A stretch of 49,473 nt of DNA from an uncultured Candidatus Saccharibacteria bacterium (GTDB lineage Bacteria; Patescibacteriota; Saccharimonadia; Saccharimonadales; Saccharimonadaceae). The notes under the pieces were generated by a model. It was not told the DNA's origin. It made no database searches and saw only the letters and a list, made by a program, of their open reading frames with translations. Both the position numbers and the translations under genes were made by a program. The stretch lies in NCBI GenBank assembly GCA_938036915.1, contig CALHVV010000023.1:1-49473 (forward strand). Direction: 5' to 3'. Below are positions 40,818 to 49,015 of the stretch, in pieces; position 1 is the first letter of the stretch, and each line of letters begins with the position of its first letter.

Positions 40818-42290
40818 ATGGATACGAAGCAACGAAAGCGACGCCAACGCGTCCATCTGACATTGATCTATAGCATGATGGTGCTGACTGTTCTCTTCAC
40901 TGTCGTGATTTTCGCTTATGCAATACAGGGGTACCGGCTTAATTGGTCGAGTGGTAAGGTCGTGCAAGGCGGCCTGGTGCAGTTTGATACCCACCCCGAT
41001 GGCGCCCAAGTGACGGTAGACCAAACCCGCCTCAGCAACGAGACACCTAGCAAACTTACCCTTTCGGCGGGCCAGCGTAATATCACCATCCAGCGCGAGG
41101 GCTACCACGATTGGCACAAGACGGTGGATGTGAAGGCTGGTAGCGTGCTGTGGCTCGACTACGCCCGGCTCATTTCCAGTAACCCAAGCCATAAGAATGT
41201 CGCGACCGCTAGCGGTGCGTCGAGTGCCATTGCTTCGGGCAATAATCGCTATCTTGCCTTCACTCCGTCTGCGCATAAGCCCACCGTTACCCTGGCCGAC
41301 CTCAGTGGCGACAATCCACAGACGACAAATATCACACTCGACAGCGCGCACTACACTGCGCCAGACAGTGCTGAGCACCAAACCTTCACCCTCGACTCGT
41401 GGGATAAGGATAACCGCTATGTAACGATCAAACACACTTACAATGGCGATAAAACTGAGTGGCTCATCCTTGATACTCAGGGTAGCCACAAGCTCGAGAA
41501 TGTCACACGGCAGCTTGGCGTGGACATTGCTACTGCCAAATTCTCGCAGGGTGACAGCCGCAAGCTCTTCGTCCTCACTGATGAGGGAGACCTGCGCCAA
41601 GCAAGCCTCGGCGACATGACCATTACCGGCCCACTCGTTAGTAACGTGGCTGAGTTTGCACTCTACAGCGATAGCACCGTTACGTACACGACCAAGCTCG
41701 ACCATACTAGCAAGCAGCGCACTGCTGGCTACCTCACCATTGGCACTACCAAGCCTCGCACCGTCCGCAGCTATGCCGATGATGGTGTGGCGCCACTCCA
41801 CTTCCGTATCGAGAAATATTACGACAAAGTATACTACGTAATCGCCTACGGTGAGACAGCTGAGATTCTCAGCAGTACCTCGCATGCCGCAAGCGATTCT
41901 CGTACGGCAAGCAGCCTCAAGTCTGTCGCCAGCCTCAGCATGCCAGGCGGCATTAGCCATGTCGATTTCTCTCGTGGTGGACACCGCTTCGCCTGTGTGT
42001 ATAACGATGCGAGCCTCATGACGTACGATCTCGAGCTGCTCAAATCCTCCACCATCAAGCTCCCTCAGCCACTGACGCGCGACATCAACTGGATCGATGG
42101 CTATCACTTCACCTTCACGCACGGCGGTGTGCACCTCTACGACTTTGACGGTGCCAACCAGCAGCGCATTACCACCTCGGCGCTCGATCTCCCCGTTGTC
42201 CTCTCGCAAAACCAGCGCTACCTCTACAGCTTCGTCAAGACGAAGGATGGCGTGGCACTGCGCCAGACGAAGATCGTGAACGACAACTAA
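40818..42290 (+). CDS. PEGA-domain, propeller-like membrane protein
   Basis: A 490-residue protein: basic N-terminus, one membrane segment (about 16-40), a PEGA domain (about 48-115, with VQFDTHPDGAQVTVDQTRL and ITIQREGYHDWHKTVDV), then about 370 residues of beta-rich repeats resembling a propeller (e.g. LAFTPSAHKPTVTLADLSGD, LLKSSTIKLPQ). PEGA domains are usually found on surface proteins. It likely acts outside the membrane; ligand unknown. The start is fixed by the -10 exactly 6 nt upstream. A 510-codon antisense frame over the same DNA is treated as a shadow. Confidence 0.8.
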   Translation: MDTKQRKRRQRVHLTLIYSMMVLTVLFTVVIFAYAIQGYRLNWSSGKVVQGGLVQFDTHPDGAQVTVDQTRLSNETPSKLTLSAGQRNITIQREGYHDWHKTVDVKAGSVLWLDYARLISSNPSHKNVATASGASSAIASGNNRYLAFTPSAHKPTVTLADLSGDNPQTTNITLDSAHYTAPDSAEHQTFTLDSWDKDNRYVTIKHTYNGDKTEWLILDTQGSHKLENVTRQLGVDIATAKFSQGDSRKLFVLTDEGDLRQASLGDMTITGPLVSNVAEFALYSDSTVTYTTKLDHTSKQRTAGYLTIGTTKPRTVRSYADDGVAPLHFRIEKYYDKVYYVIAYGETAEILSSTSHAASDSRTASSLKSVASLSMPGGISHVDFSRGGHRFACVYNDASLMTYDLELLKSSTIKLPQPLTRDINWIDGYHFTFTHGGVHLYDFDGANQQRITTSALDLPVVLSQNQRYLYSFVKTKDGVALRQTKIVNDN

Positions 42291-42815
42291 GGGTTACTAC
42301 AGTCCTCGATAGCACAGACGATAAACTTGTCGTTGTTGAATAGTGTATATAATCAGCAAAATAATTAACAAAACCAAAGAACATAGCCCACCAACCATGC
42401 TCAAACTGAACCGGATTAATTACTCAATCCGAGAGTGTAATAGAATGGCACTGCAATCAGATTGAGACACGAGTTTAGTGAGCTATGTTTGGTTGACTAG
42501 GAGCCCACTTGTCACATCCGCATCAACTCTTGCCGCTTGAGCTGCTGAAAGCTGAATATTCCAGTTGCGACTATACAAACATGAGGAGTATGCTCATTGG
42601 CGAGCTACTCGGCATTGCATATTCTATGAAGAGGATACAATGCTTGACATAGCTAGTAGCCATCTGGCTGTGCGCTTGCTTGTTTCGTCTATGAACATGA
42701 GCAAAGTATACATACATACATCCTCGTCTTTATAGACTACTGCACCAACTACCAGAGTAACCAGTGAGAAATATCGCACCTCAAGCGTAGAACCACACTG
42801 GTTTATAGAGCCAGC
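42291..42815. other. Intergenic region with inverted repeats
   Basis: No gene seen. AACATAGC (42380-42387) and GCTATGTT (42482-42489), with CCAAA/TTTGG flanks, enclose GGATT/AATCC (42413-42430) and CAATC/GATTG, a possible structured transcript of about 120 nt. A TATAAT at 42348-42353 could start it on the + strand. No T-run was found. Confidence 0.4.
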
Positions 42816-44435
42816 TTACCGTCCCGAAAACAGGTTGCCGACCCGTTGGACAAAGGTTGGTGAGTTGCCTGGCATGGCACTCTTGCTGTTGCTGCCACTG
42901 TTGGTAGTGGTTTGAGATGCTTCTTTTTTGGCAGAGGATGGGTCGGGGCTGACTTGCTCGGCTGTGACGAGTAGGCGGTTGAGGTCGGTGCCAAGTGGCA
43001 CACAGGTGATAAGCGTCATAGTTGGCTTGGTGGCGTTGGTTTGCAGTGCGTGCACATCGGTCGGCTTGACGACTTGTGAGCCAGTGACGGTATAGGTGTA
43101 GCGCTTGCCGTTGTAATTAACGTAGATATTGTCACCCTTTTGCATTTGCTCGAGCCGTGCGAAAATAAACTTATACTTGCCATTATCGAGCCAGTCGTTG
43201 CTCGAGTGGCCTGAGACGACGAAGTTCCCTACCTCACCAGGCTTCGCATTGGCACCAGGGATGTTGAACCATACCACACCCTTATCCATCGCGGCATTGA
43301 GCGAGGCTTGGCTGGCGGCATTGGCATCCCACACAATAGGCACGTCCACCGCGATCTTGGGGATGATAAGCTTGGGATCTGGGCCAACGTTGGTCGAGTC
43401 ATATGGGCTAATAATATAGCTCTGGGCATCGAGGTCGCCTGGTGAGGTATAGGCCGCAACGTATGAGAAAAAGACTCGGTTGTACTGCAATGCTAAGAAT
43501 AATACCATAACGGAAATACCAGCTACCGCAGGGATGAAGTGTCGGCTATGGCGGACTTTGCTTGCGCCGTTGCGGATTGAGCTCAATAAGCGCGAGCGCA
43601 GATCGCCCATGGCTTGGCTTTGGGTGAGCTCCTCTGACTCATCAGTGGTGGCTGCGGTAGCGTGAGGTGTATCGGCGTCGTGAGCTTTGGCTTGCTCGGC
43701 GAGGCGCTCTTCGGCCTTCTTGACCTGGCCTAGGTAGTAGCGCTCATAATACTGCTGATAGTAGTTTTGCCAAGCACTGTGATATTGCTGCCAAGCGGCC
43801 TTTTGGTTGGCGGTGGGCTGGCGTGGTGCACCGGCAGGGCGCTGGCTGTCTGGTTGCTGCGGCTGATGCGCGCTCGCTGCTGGCTGCTCGGTGTGGTTGT
43901 CTTGAGATGAGGGCTGCTGCGCATGAGCTGTTGATGAAGCGGCTGTGCGGGTTGGCGTGGGCTTGGGCTGTGGTGATTGTGTCACTTGGGCTGATGTGCC
44001 AATATAGTGTGCCTGTGGGCGGCTGCGCGGCGTTATGGACGAAATGTCGCGCTCACGGGTGACAGGTGCTGAGTGAGCGTTTGACGCTGCAGCTGCTTGG
44101 TTCTGGCGCCATGCTTGAGCACCTGGGCGGTAAGCCGTCTGGCTGTGCTGAACGCCACCTACCGCGTGCCGTACCACTGGTGCATGGCTGGCTGGTTTGC
44201 TCGCGAGGTTTGGAACTGAGAAGGTTGCCGCCTTGGCGCTCGTGCTGGGCGCTGGCTGGCGAGTCGGTGCATTACCAATGATAGGCTGCATGGTTGGGCG
44301 GTTTGTGCTGCCACTGCTGCTTGATGTATTGTACAGTGCATCAATTTGCCCACGCACTTCACTAAGCCGTGCATCGCGGCTCTGCGACGACGAATGCCCT
44401 CGTGATGTTGTGCGTGACGGATCTTGTGGCTGCAT
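42816..44435 (-). CDS. Sortase with a long disordered cytoplasmic N-terminus
   Basis: 539 residues: about 300 residues of Gln/Pro/Ala/Ser-rich sequence with a Tyr/Gln-rich patch (NYYQQYYERYYLGQ), one membrane segment (about 300-320), then an extracytoplasmic sortase domain with the catalytic His in VVSGHSSND, Cys in LITCVPLGT and Arg in LNRLLVTAEQ, class D/E-like. It would cleave LPxTG-type signals and attach proteins to the envelope. Its likely substrate lies 740 nt away (LPHTG protein at 45173). The ATG follows TATACT and GGGAG. A roughly 300-residue cytoplasmic extension is unusual for a sortase. Confidence 0.88.
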   Translation of the reverse strand: MQPQDPSRTTSRGHSSSQSRDARLSEVRGQIDALYNTSSSSGSTNRPTMQPIIGNAPTRQPAPSTSAKAATFSVPNLASKPASHAPVVRHAVGGVQHSQTAYRPGAQAWRQNQAAAASNAHSAPVTRERDISSITPRSRPQAHYIGTSAQVTQSPQPKPTPTRTAASSTAHAQQPSSQDNHTEQPAASAHQPQQPDSQRPAGAPRQPTANQKAAWQQYHSAWQNYYQQYYERYYLGQVKKAEERLAEQAKAHDADTPHATAATTDESEELTQSQAMGDLRSRLLSSIRNGASKVRHSRHFIPAVAGISVMVLFLALQYNRVFFSYVAAYTSPGDLDAQSYIISPYDSTNVGPDPKLIIPKIAVDVPIVWDANAASQASLNAAMDKGVVWFNIPGANAKPGEVGNFVVSGHSSNDWLDNGKYKFIFARLEQMQKGDNIYVNYNGKRYTYTVTGSQVVKPTDVHALQTNATKPTMTLITCVPLGTDLNRLLVTAEQVSPDPSSAKKEASQTTTNSGSNSKSAMPGNSPTFVQRVGNLFSGR

Positions 44436-44576
44436 AACTACTCCCAGTATACAATATTAGCTTTGATATACCAATATATCGCTTGCGTTTCAAAGCCTAT
44501 TTTGGATAAGAGACTGCTTGCCCGTGCCCACACTCTCGAGACAGGCATAAACAGACAGCAAGAGTCATCAATAAAA

Positions 44577-44603
44577 AAATAAGCCGACACTTACGGCTTA
44601 TTT
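44577..44603 (-). terminator. Terminator of tRNA-Leu
   Basis: A 10-bp stem AAATAAGCCG/CGGCTTATTT with a 7-nt loop has T-runs on both strands; it stops the - strand tRNA-Leu transcript 25 nt after its end. Confidence 0.88.
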
Positions 44604-44627
44604 TTCGGAAAACAGCTGAATAAACAC

Positions 44628-44714
44628 TGGTACCGCGGGCCGGACTTGAACCGGCACGTCCGAGTGGACATCAGATTTTGAGTCTAACGTGTCTACCAAT
44701 TCCACCACCGCGGC
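44628..44714 (-). tRNA. tRNA-Leu (anticodon CAA)
   Basis: An 87-nt class II tRNA on the - strand: acceptor GCCGCGG/CCGCGGT, D loop with GGTAGAC, anticodon loop CTCAAAA (anticodon CAA), variable arm GTCC-ACTC-GGAC, T arm GCCGG-TTCAAGT-CCGGC, encoded CCA. A TATACT lies about 40 nt upstream (44761-44756). It decodes UUG. Confidence 0.95.
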
Positions 44715-45105
44715 GTGAGTAAGATCGATTGCAGCCCTATCCTGCAACTTCTGCAAGTATAGCAGATTGCACCGCACTTGGCTAGCCTCTCGTGCAGGGC
44801 TCTACGGAGATATGCCTAAGCCGGTCACTCTATTCATTCAATATGACCGCTCGCCCATCCTAAGCTACTGGATAACCAGCCACGAACGATCAAGAAAAAA
44901 TATGGCAAAAAAGCCGAGCAACATCACATAGCTGCCTAACAGGCGAAAGCACCGAGCGTGCGATGTATGTTTGATAAGTACAACACCATCGAACATCGCT
45001 TGCACGCAACCCCAATATAACAGTGGCTATGATCGTAATTTTATGGTAGAACAACAGCCACAAAATATAGATTTAAGCATAAGCATAATATATGAAAAAG
45101 TATTA
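44715..45105. other. Intergenic region with a long imperfect hairpin
   Basis: No gene seen. GCGTGC (44956-44961) / GCACGC (45002-45007) encloses ATGTTTGAT (44967-44975) / ATCGAACAT (44988-44996). The left end holds the tRNA-Leu promoter and the right end the promoter of the surface protein. Confidence 0.5.
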
Positions 45106-45134
45106 TTGACAAAAAATAAAGGACATGATAATCT
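45106..45134 (+). promoter_or_regulatory. Strong promoter of the LPXTG surface protein
   Basis: TTGACA (45106-45111) with GATAAT (15-nt spacing) or TAATCT (17-nt spacing), then an AGGAGG Shine-Dalgarno near 45160. This gene is clearly leadered, unlike many neighbours, fitting high expression. Confidence 0.68.
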
Positions 45135-45172
45135 CAACACATAACGTCTAATAATGACGAGGAGGAAAACAA

Positions 45173-46411
45173 ATGAACAAACTAGCAAAATCGTTTGTTG
45201 CACTCGGTGTTGTCGCCGGCGCAGCAATCGGTGGCCTGTGGGTAGCGCAGCCAGCATCGGCAGCGATCTCAGCAGGTTGTAGCAACTTTAATGTTGTAGA
45301 GTGCGGTACAAAGGACGTACAGACCCTGCGCAGCACTTACACAAAGCGTACAGAGATCCGTCAGCTGTACAGCCAGTTCGGTATTACCGAGCAGATGATC
45401 AACGGTGCCAACATGCAAGAAGGTACAGTTGATGCGAACGGCAACGTGACTGTTGGTGGTCGTGTTGTCGCTACTGGTGCCCGCACCCTGCAGGCCAAAG
45501 CTGGTACAAAGCAAAAGCAGCCAGAAGGTCAGCGCACCGCTGGTGGCCACACCTACTACCAGTACCCAACCGGTGATAGCTTCATCTTGGGCAAGACAAC
45601 CTTTAGCGTTTATGCATGGTTCGACAACAACGGTAAGTTTATCGCTGGTGTTATTAAGGACTGTGGTAACCCTATCTGGGGCACCCCAACTCCCCCACCA
45701 GCCAAGCCAAGCCTGACCTGCGACGCGTTGCAAGCTACCCAGATTTCGCGCAACGAATACCAGTTCACTGCCAAGGCAACCGCTAAGGAAGGTGCGAAGG
45801 TCGTTAACTACATCTACGACTTTGGCGATGGCAAGACCACCAACGGTGGTGCAACTGTTCGCCACACTTATGCCAAGGAAGGTACATACACTGTTAAGAT
45901 GACTGTGGTCGGTAGCGAAGGTGGCAGCACCAACGTCGAGAAGACAAGCAAAGACTGCCAAGTGACCATCAAGGTTACACCTCAGCCAACCATCCAGGTA
46001 TGTGAGCTGAGCAGCAGCACCATCATCACCATCAAAGAAAGCGAATTTGACGCTACCAAGCACTCAAAGAACGTCAAAGACTGCGACAAGATGAAGGTCT
46101 GTGAGCTGAAGACTGGTGCTATTGTCACCATCAAGGAAAAAGAATTCGACGAGAAGAAGCACTCAAAGAACACCGCCGACTGCGACAAGGTCAAGGTCTG
46201 CCGCATCTCTGACAAGAAGATCGTCGAAGTTCGCCGCAACGAAGTAAGCAATGACTACACAACCGACATGTCGAAGTGTGAGCAAACTCCTCCAACTCCA
46301 GTAGCTGAGTTGCCACACACCGGCTTGGGCGGTACCCTCCTGCCGCTGGCTGGTATTGGTAGCCTCACTGCTGCAGGTGCTGCTTACTACGTAAGCCGCC
46401 ACCGCAAATAA
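45173..46411 (+). CDS. LPXTG-anchored PKD-domain surface protein
   Basis: 412 residues: a signal peptide (1-30, cleavage after ASA), an N-terminal domain with paired Cys, a PKD domain (about 180-265, YDFGDGKTTNGGATVRHTY), three tandem 33-residue Cys-containing repeats starting at V276, V309 and V342 (each with V-C-x-[IL] and closing D-C-D/C-E), and a sorting signal: LPHTG, a hydrophobic helix, RHRK tail. This is a classic sortase substrate, and the sortase gene is next door. Codon use is strongly biased (AAG, AAC, ACC), suggesting abundant expression. It may be a major surface layer or adhesive component (inference). Confidence 0.9.
   Translation: MNKLAKSFVALGVVAGAAIGGLWVAQPASAAISAGCSNFNVVECGTKDVQTLRSTYTKRTEIRQLYSQFGITEQMINGANMQEGTVDANGNVTVGGRVVATGARTLQAKAGTKQKQPEGQRTAGGHTYYQYPTGDSFILGKTTFSVYAWFDNNGKFIAGVIKDCGNPIWGTPTPPPAKPSLTCDALQATQISRNEYQFTAKATAKEGAKVVNYIYDFGDGKTTNGGATVRHTYAKEGTYTVKMTVVGSEGGSTNVEKTSKDCQVTIKVTPQPTIQVCELSSSTIITIKESEFDATKHSKNVKDCDKMKVCELKTGAIVTIKEKEFDEKKHSKNTADCDKVKVCRISDKKIVEVRRNEVSNDYTTDMSKCEQTPPTPVAELPHTGLGGTLLPLAGIGSLTAAGAAYYVSRHRK
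45998..46294 (+). repeat. Three tandem 99-nt coding repeats
   Basis: In-frame repeats of 33 codons begin at 45998, 46097 and 46196. Copies 1 and 2 are close; copy 3 is diverged. Repeat number could vary by recombination. Confidence 0.75.
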
Positions 46412-46434
46412 ATAACCGTTTGCGGATAACCCAA

Positions 46435-46468
46435 AAATCACCCGTTTTGCATGGACGGGTGATTTTTT
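46435..46468 (+). terminator. Terminator of the LPXTG protein
   Basis: An 11-bp stem AAATCACCCGT/ACGGGTGATTT with a 9-nt loop ends in a T-run, 24 nt after the stop. Confidence 0.9.
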
Positions 46469-47319
46469 ATTGGTTTGGTTTTTGAGAGTAAATCATTGAC
46501 CCAATATAAGCTGCGCGTCCTCTTTTCTTTTTGATTGGTCTCATTTGTGGGATTGTGGAGTGAGAGTTACTCTGATGAGACGTATTAAGGTTCTTTACCC
46601 TTTCTCTCGCCCGCTCTTTAGGGGCTATCCGCGCATTGTGAGTGCAATCTGTCTGTTCTGGTGGTGCTCTATGTTAGTCAGTGGCGGTATATATTTTGCT
46701 AGAAGAATAGAGAAAGTCGGTATAAATATGTATTTTACATCGTGACTTCTAGATGGTAGTACGAGTAGCTGGATTAGTTTTACACTTTATCTCCCAACAG
46801 AGGCTTAATATAGGCCGTAGTTAGCTTCTGCGGGCATAGTTGCTAAGGATAACGGTATTCAATGGTTTCCTCAAGATATTCCACCTATACCCACCCGATT
46901 CTATCCCCAGATAGATGAGCGAGATTACTCACCATGCGACATAGACTTTTAATACAGGCTGAGACGGTGGTTTCTACTTGCTGAATAAGGTGGGGGCTGC
47001 GTAGCAACACACAAAACAAAGAGAGCAGTATGATGATGCACTGAACACGCTCATTACTCACGTATCATGGTTGACGGAGCGCATAAACTAGGGCGAACAA
47101 ATATACTACTCATCTGCTTTTCGCCATATAGCTCAAGAGAAGATGGATGATTTGCCATTACCGATGAGCTAAATATTACCGCAAAACATGATATGAGTAC
47201 TTGATTTCCGGTAGAAACGTGCTATTTCCGTTCTATAAATAAGATATATAATACCGACATTCATGCAAATATAGCACACCATGCAATAGGAGAGGTTTGG
47301 TATAGCGCTTGGTAGTGTT
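46469..47319. other. Gene-poor interval
   Basis: Only short frames are present. One from an ATG at 46575 to 46745 (about 56 codons) has a hydrophobic centre (SAICLFWWCSMLVSGGIYF) but no Shine-Dalgarno or placed promoter. The rest is AT-rich with nothing recognised. Confidence 0.5.
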
Positions 47320-47571
47320 TTATGCTTGTGCTACTTTTTTGTCCAGCAGAATAACAGAGGTCGTGGGATCATGTGACGCAAACATTTGTTCACGATTTGT
47401 GCTTCGTATGATCTGAACACAAAAAACGAACAACATAATAATGGCGCTGCATATCGCGTACAAATCCCTTTTCTCGTCCTTCCCTTTCGGCTTTGATTTG
47501 GGTAGGATAAAAATCCTACTACTTGAGGTGGTCTCATCGGTATATTTATCGTGCTTGAATATGCCTGTCAT
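47320..47571 (-). CDS. Possible small single-TM protein
   Basis: An 83-codon frame starting MTGIFKHDKYTDETTSS, with a Lys-rich segment, a membrane helix (about 40-57, AICSAIIMLFVFCVQII) and a polar tail. A TATGAT lies about 15 nt before the ATG and no Shine-Dalgarno is visible. No family is recognised; it may be a chance frame. Confidence 0.33.
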   Translation of the reverse strand: MTGIFKHDKYTDETTSSSRIFILPKSKPKGKDEKRDLYAICSAIIMLFVFCVQIIRSTNREQMFASHDPTTSVILLDKKVAQA

Positions 47572-47710
47572 TCAAGCAAAAAGCGGATCATAGAAATATT
47601 GCTCGAGTTTTAGGCCGTGAGCACACTTATACTTCCCTTCACTAGCTAAAGAGATAAAGAAGAGAATTACAAATAGCCATAACAAAAGCTCCGGAGCCGA
47701 TACCTGATAC

Positions 47711-48508
47711 CTATTCTTTCCCATCTAGCAAGCTAGCTGTTGCTGCCTGGAGGGGTGTCGCTGGGTTCCACGTGGTATAGGCGGCGATGCGCGTTGGCAC
47801 AGTGCCTTGCCAAAGTGCCATTGGCTGTGACCATGGTGTTGATGTGACAATGCCGTGCTGAGCGATGAGGATGGTATCGGCGTGGAAGGTGGCGAGGGTC
47901 AGTGGATAGGTGATGGTGAACTTGTGCAGCGTCTCGACCAGCTGGAGGAGTGGCATCCGGAAGGTGAGGATCTTGGGGTAGTACAGAGTGCGAAGGAACT
48001 TTTGGACTTGTGAAAATGATGCAATGATAAGGATGTTTGACTGACTGGCAAGCTGCGGGGCGCTTGGCATAAGCAAATCGACCGCGTCGCGACTGATGAC
48101 GAGAGGTGAGGTGGTGTGGCTCACGAGCTTTTCGTAGACAATGGCGGTCTGGCTGTTGCGGCCTGCATCGCCAATGAGGAGGAGTGCGTCAGCCCAGCCA
48201 GTGAGGGCTTGCAGCTCTGGCCAGGCTTCGCTACCCAGGCTGCCGCTGCTGTTGCTTGCGGCAAAAATCGTATCCGTCACACTGGCAGGAATGGTGCCGC
48301 GCAGGGCATCTGGCAGCACGACGCGTGCCTGCCCTACCCCTGTAGTGAGCGCAGTGGTATAACTGTGCTCGATAGCGCGAAAGCTCAGCCGGTTACCGCC
48401 AATAATACCTAGCTTGCCTGCCTGGGCCCGCTGCTGGGGCTTATTCCAGGTGATGTCTGGGTAGAGCGGTTTGGCTGGCGTTTGCTGCTGCCAGTAGGGG
48501 ATGTTCAT
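47711..48508 (-). CDS. Degenerate NAD(P)H-hydrate dehydratase-like (YjeF C-terminal) protein
   Basis: A 265-residue protein with features of the ribokinase-like fold of ADP-dependent NAD(P)HX dehydratase: AGKLGIIGGNRLSFRAIE near the N-terminus, ADALLLIGDAGRNSQTAI and PLVISRDAVDLL in the middle. The GGxGDxLAG motif carrying the catalytic Asp is not found, so activity is doubtful. The ATG at 48508 is preferred to a TTG at 48541; TATAAT lies at 48576-48571 on the - strand. Confident only of the fold family. Confidence 0.45.
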   Translation of the reverse strand: MNIPYWQQQTPAKPLYPDITWNKPQQRAQAGKLGIIGGNRLSFRAIEHSYTTALTTGVGQARVVLPDALRGTIPASVTDTIFAASNSSGSLGSEAWPELQALTGWADALLLIGDAGRNSQTAIVYEKLVSHTTSPLVISRDAVDLLMPSAPQLASQSNILIIASFSQVQKFLRTLYYPKILTFRMPLLQLVETLHKFTITYPLTLATFHADTILIAQHGIVTSTPWSQPMALWQGTVPTRIAAYTTWNPATPLQAATASLLDGKE

Positions 48509-48705
48509 GCGTAGTCGCCTCGCTCTGATGGGTGGAGACAATACAGGGAGAAAATATTCAGCATAGAGCTATTATACCGCGAAGGAGGTGGTGCTTGCTA
48601 TGCATTGCTGCTGAAGTGGTATCTTGCTTGCTATTAGTGCACCGCGATCTTTAATATACAATGTCGAGGTACTGGCGCAGCCTGGGAGCGAGTAGAAAAA
48701 TGTGA

Positions 48706-48773
48706 AAAAGAAAAAGCCCAACCTAGGAGCTCTATATACTCTATGAGAATAGCGCTAACAACCAGGTTGGGTT
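48706..48773 (-). terminator. Terminator of the 13-residue peptide transcript
   Basis: On the - strand CCCAACCT/AGGTTGGG (48764-48771 with 48717-48724) is followed by CTTTTTCTTTTTC. The loop of about 39 nt may hold additional pairing. Confidence 0.75.
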
Positions 48774-48801
48774 GAGACGAAGAGGTAGGAGAATTTAGAG
48801 C

Positions 48802-48839
48802 GCAGAGGGTGCGCAAACGTGTGCTTGCGCACCCTCTGC
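48802..48839 (-). other. 15-bp perfect hairpin downstream of the micro-ORF
   Basis: Arms 48802-48816 and 48825-48839 are exact reverse complements (GCAGAGGGTGCGCAA) with an 8-nt loop. It lies 7 nt after the stop of the 13-codon gene, with no T-run of its own. It may stabilise the mRNA 3' end, stall ribosomes or bind a protein. Confidence 0.75.
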
Positions 48840-48846
48840 TGACCAG

Positions 48847-48888
48847 CTAGGATCCGCTTCCACCAAGGAAGCTGATGCCATCGAGCAT
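48847..48888 (-). CDS. 13-residue peptide gene with very strong expression signals
   Basis: An ATG at 48888 is followed by 13 codons (MLDGISFLGGSGS) and TAG. It is preceded by two tandem Shine-Dalgarno sequences, AAAAGGAGG and GGAGGTGA, the latter 6 nt from the ATG and a near-perfect match to the 16S 3' end, and by a consensus promoter about 60 nt upstream. A perfect hairpin and a terminator follow, making a unit of about 235 nt. The peptide is Gly/Ser-rich with a hydrophobic centre. It could be a leader peptide for the dehydratase-like gene downstream, a peptide signal, or the translated part of a small RNA. Confidence 0.55.
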   Translation of the reverse strand: MLDGISFLGGSGS

Positions 48889-48947
48889 GGAGAATCACCT
48901 CCCCTCCTTTTCAGACTCGCCTCTCGTCGGATTGCGAGAAGCTAATA

Positions 48948-48976
48948 TATATATCAATATATGAGGGGTGTGTCAA
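48948..48976 (-). promoter_or_regulatory. Promoter of the 13-residue peptide transcript
   Basis: On the - strand TTGACA (48976-48971), 17 nt, TATATA (48953-48948). The 20 nt around the -10 are identical to those in the promoter at 21691-21719. Confidence 0.75.
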
Positions 48977-49015
48977 GGTTTGCGTGTTTATCGCGTCCTT
49001 AGTTATAACCTTAGC

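Noticed and set aside
40677..42209. 510-codon frame on the - strand opposite the PEGA-domain gene
   Set aside because: It mirrors the + strand gene, which has a recognisable PEGA domain, membrane anchor and precisely placed promoter; the antisense product shows no domain and starts in a gap without signals.
45269..46063. 264-codon frame opposite the LPXTG surface protein
   Set aside because: Shadow of a strongly codon-biased gene; no start signals and no family.
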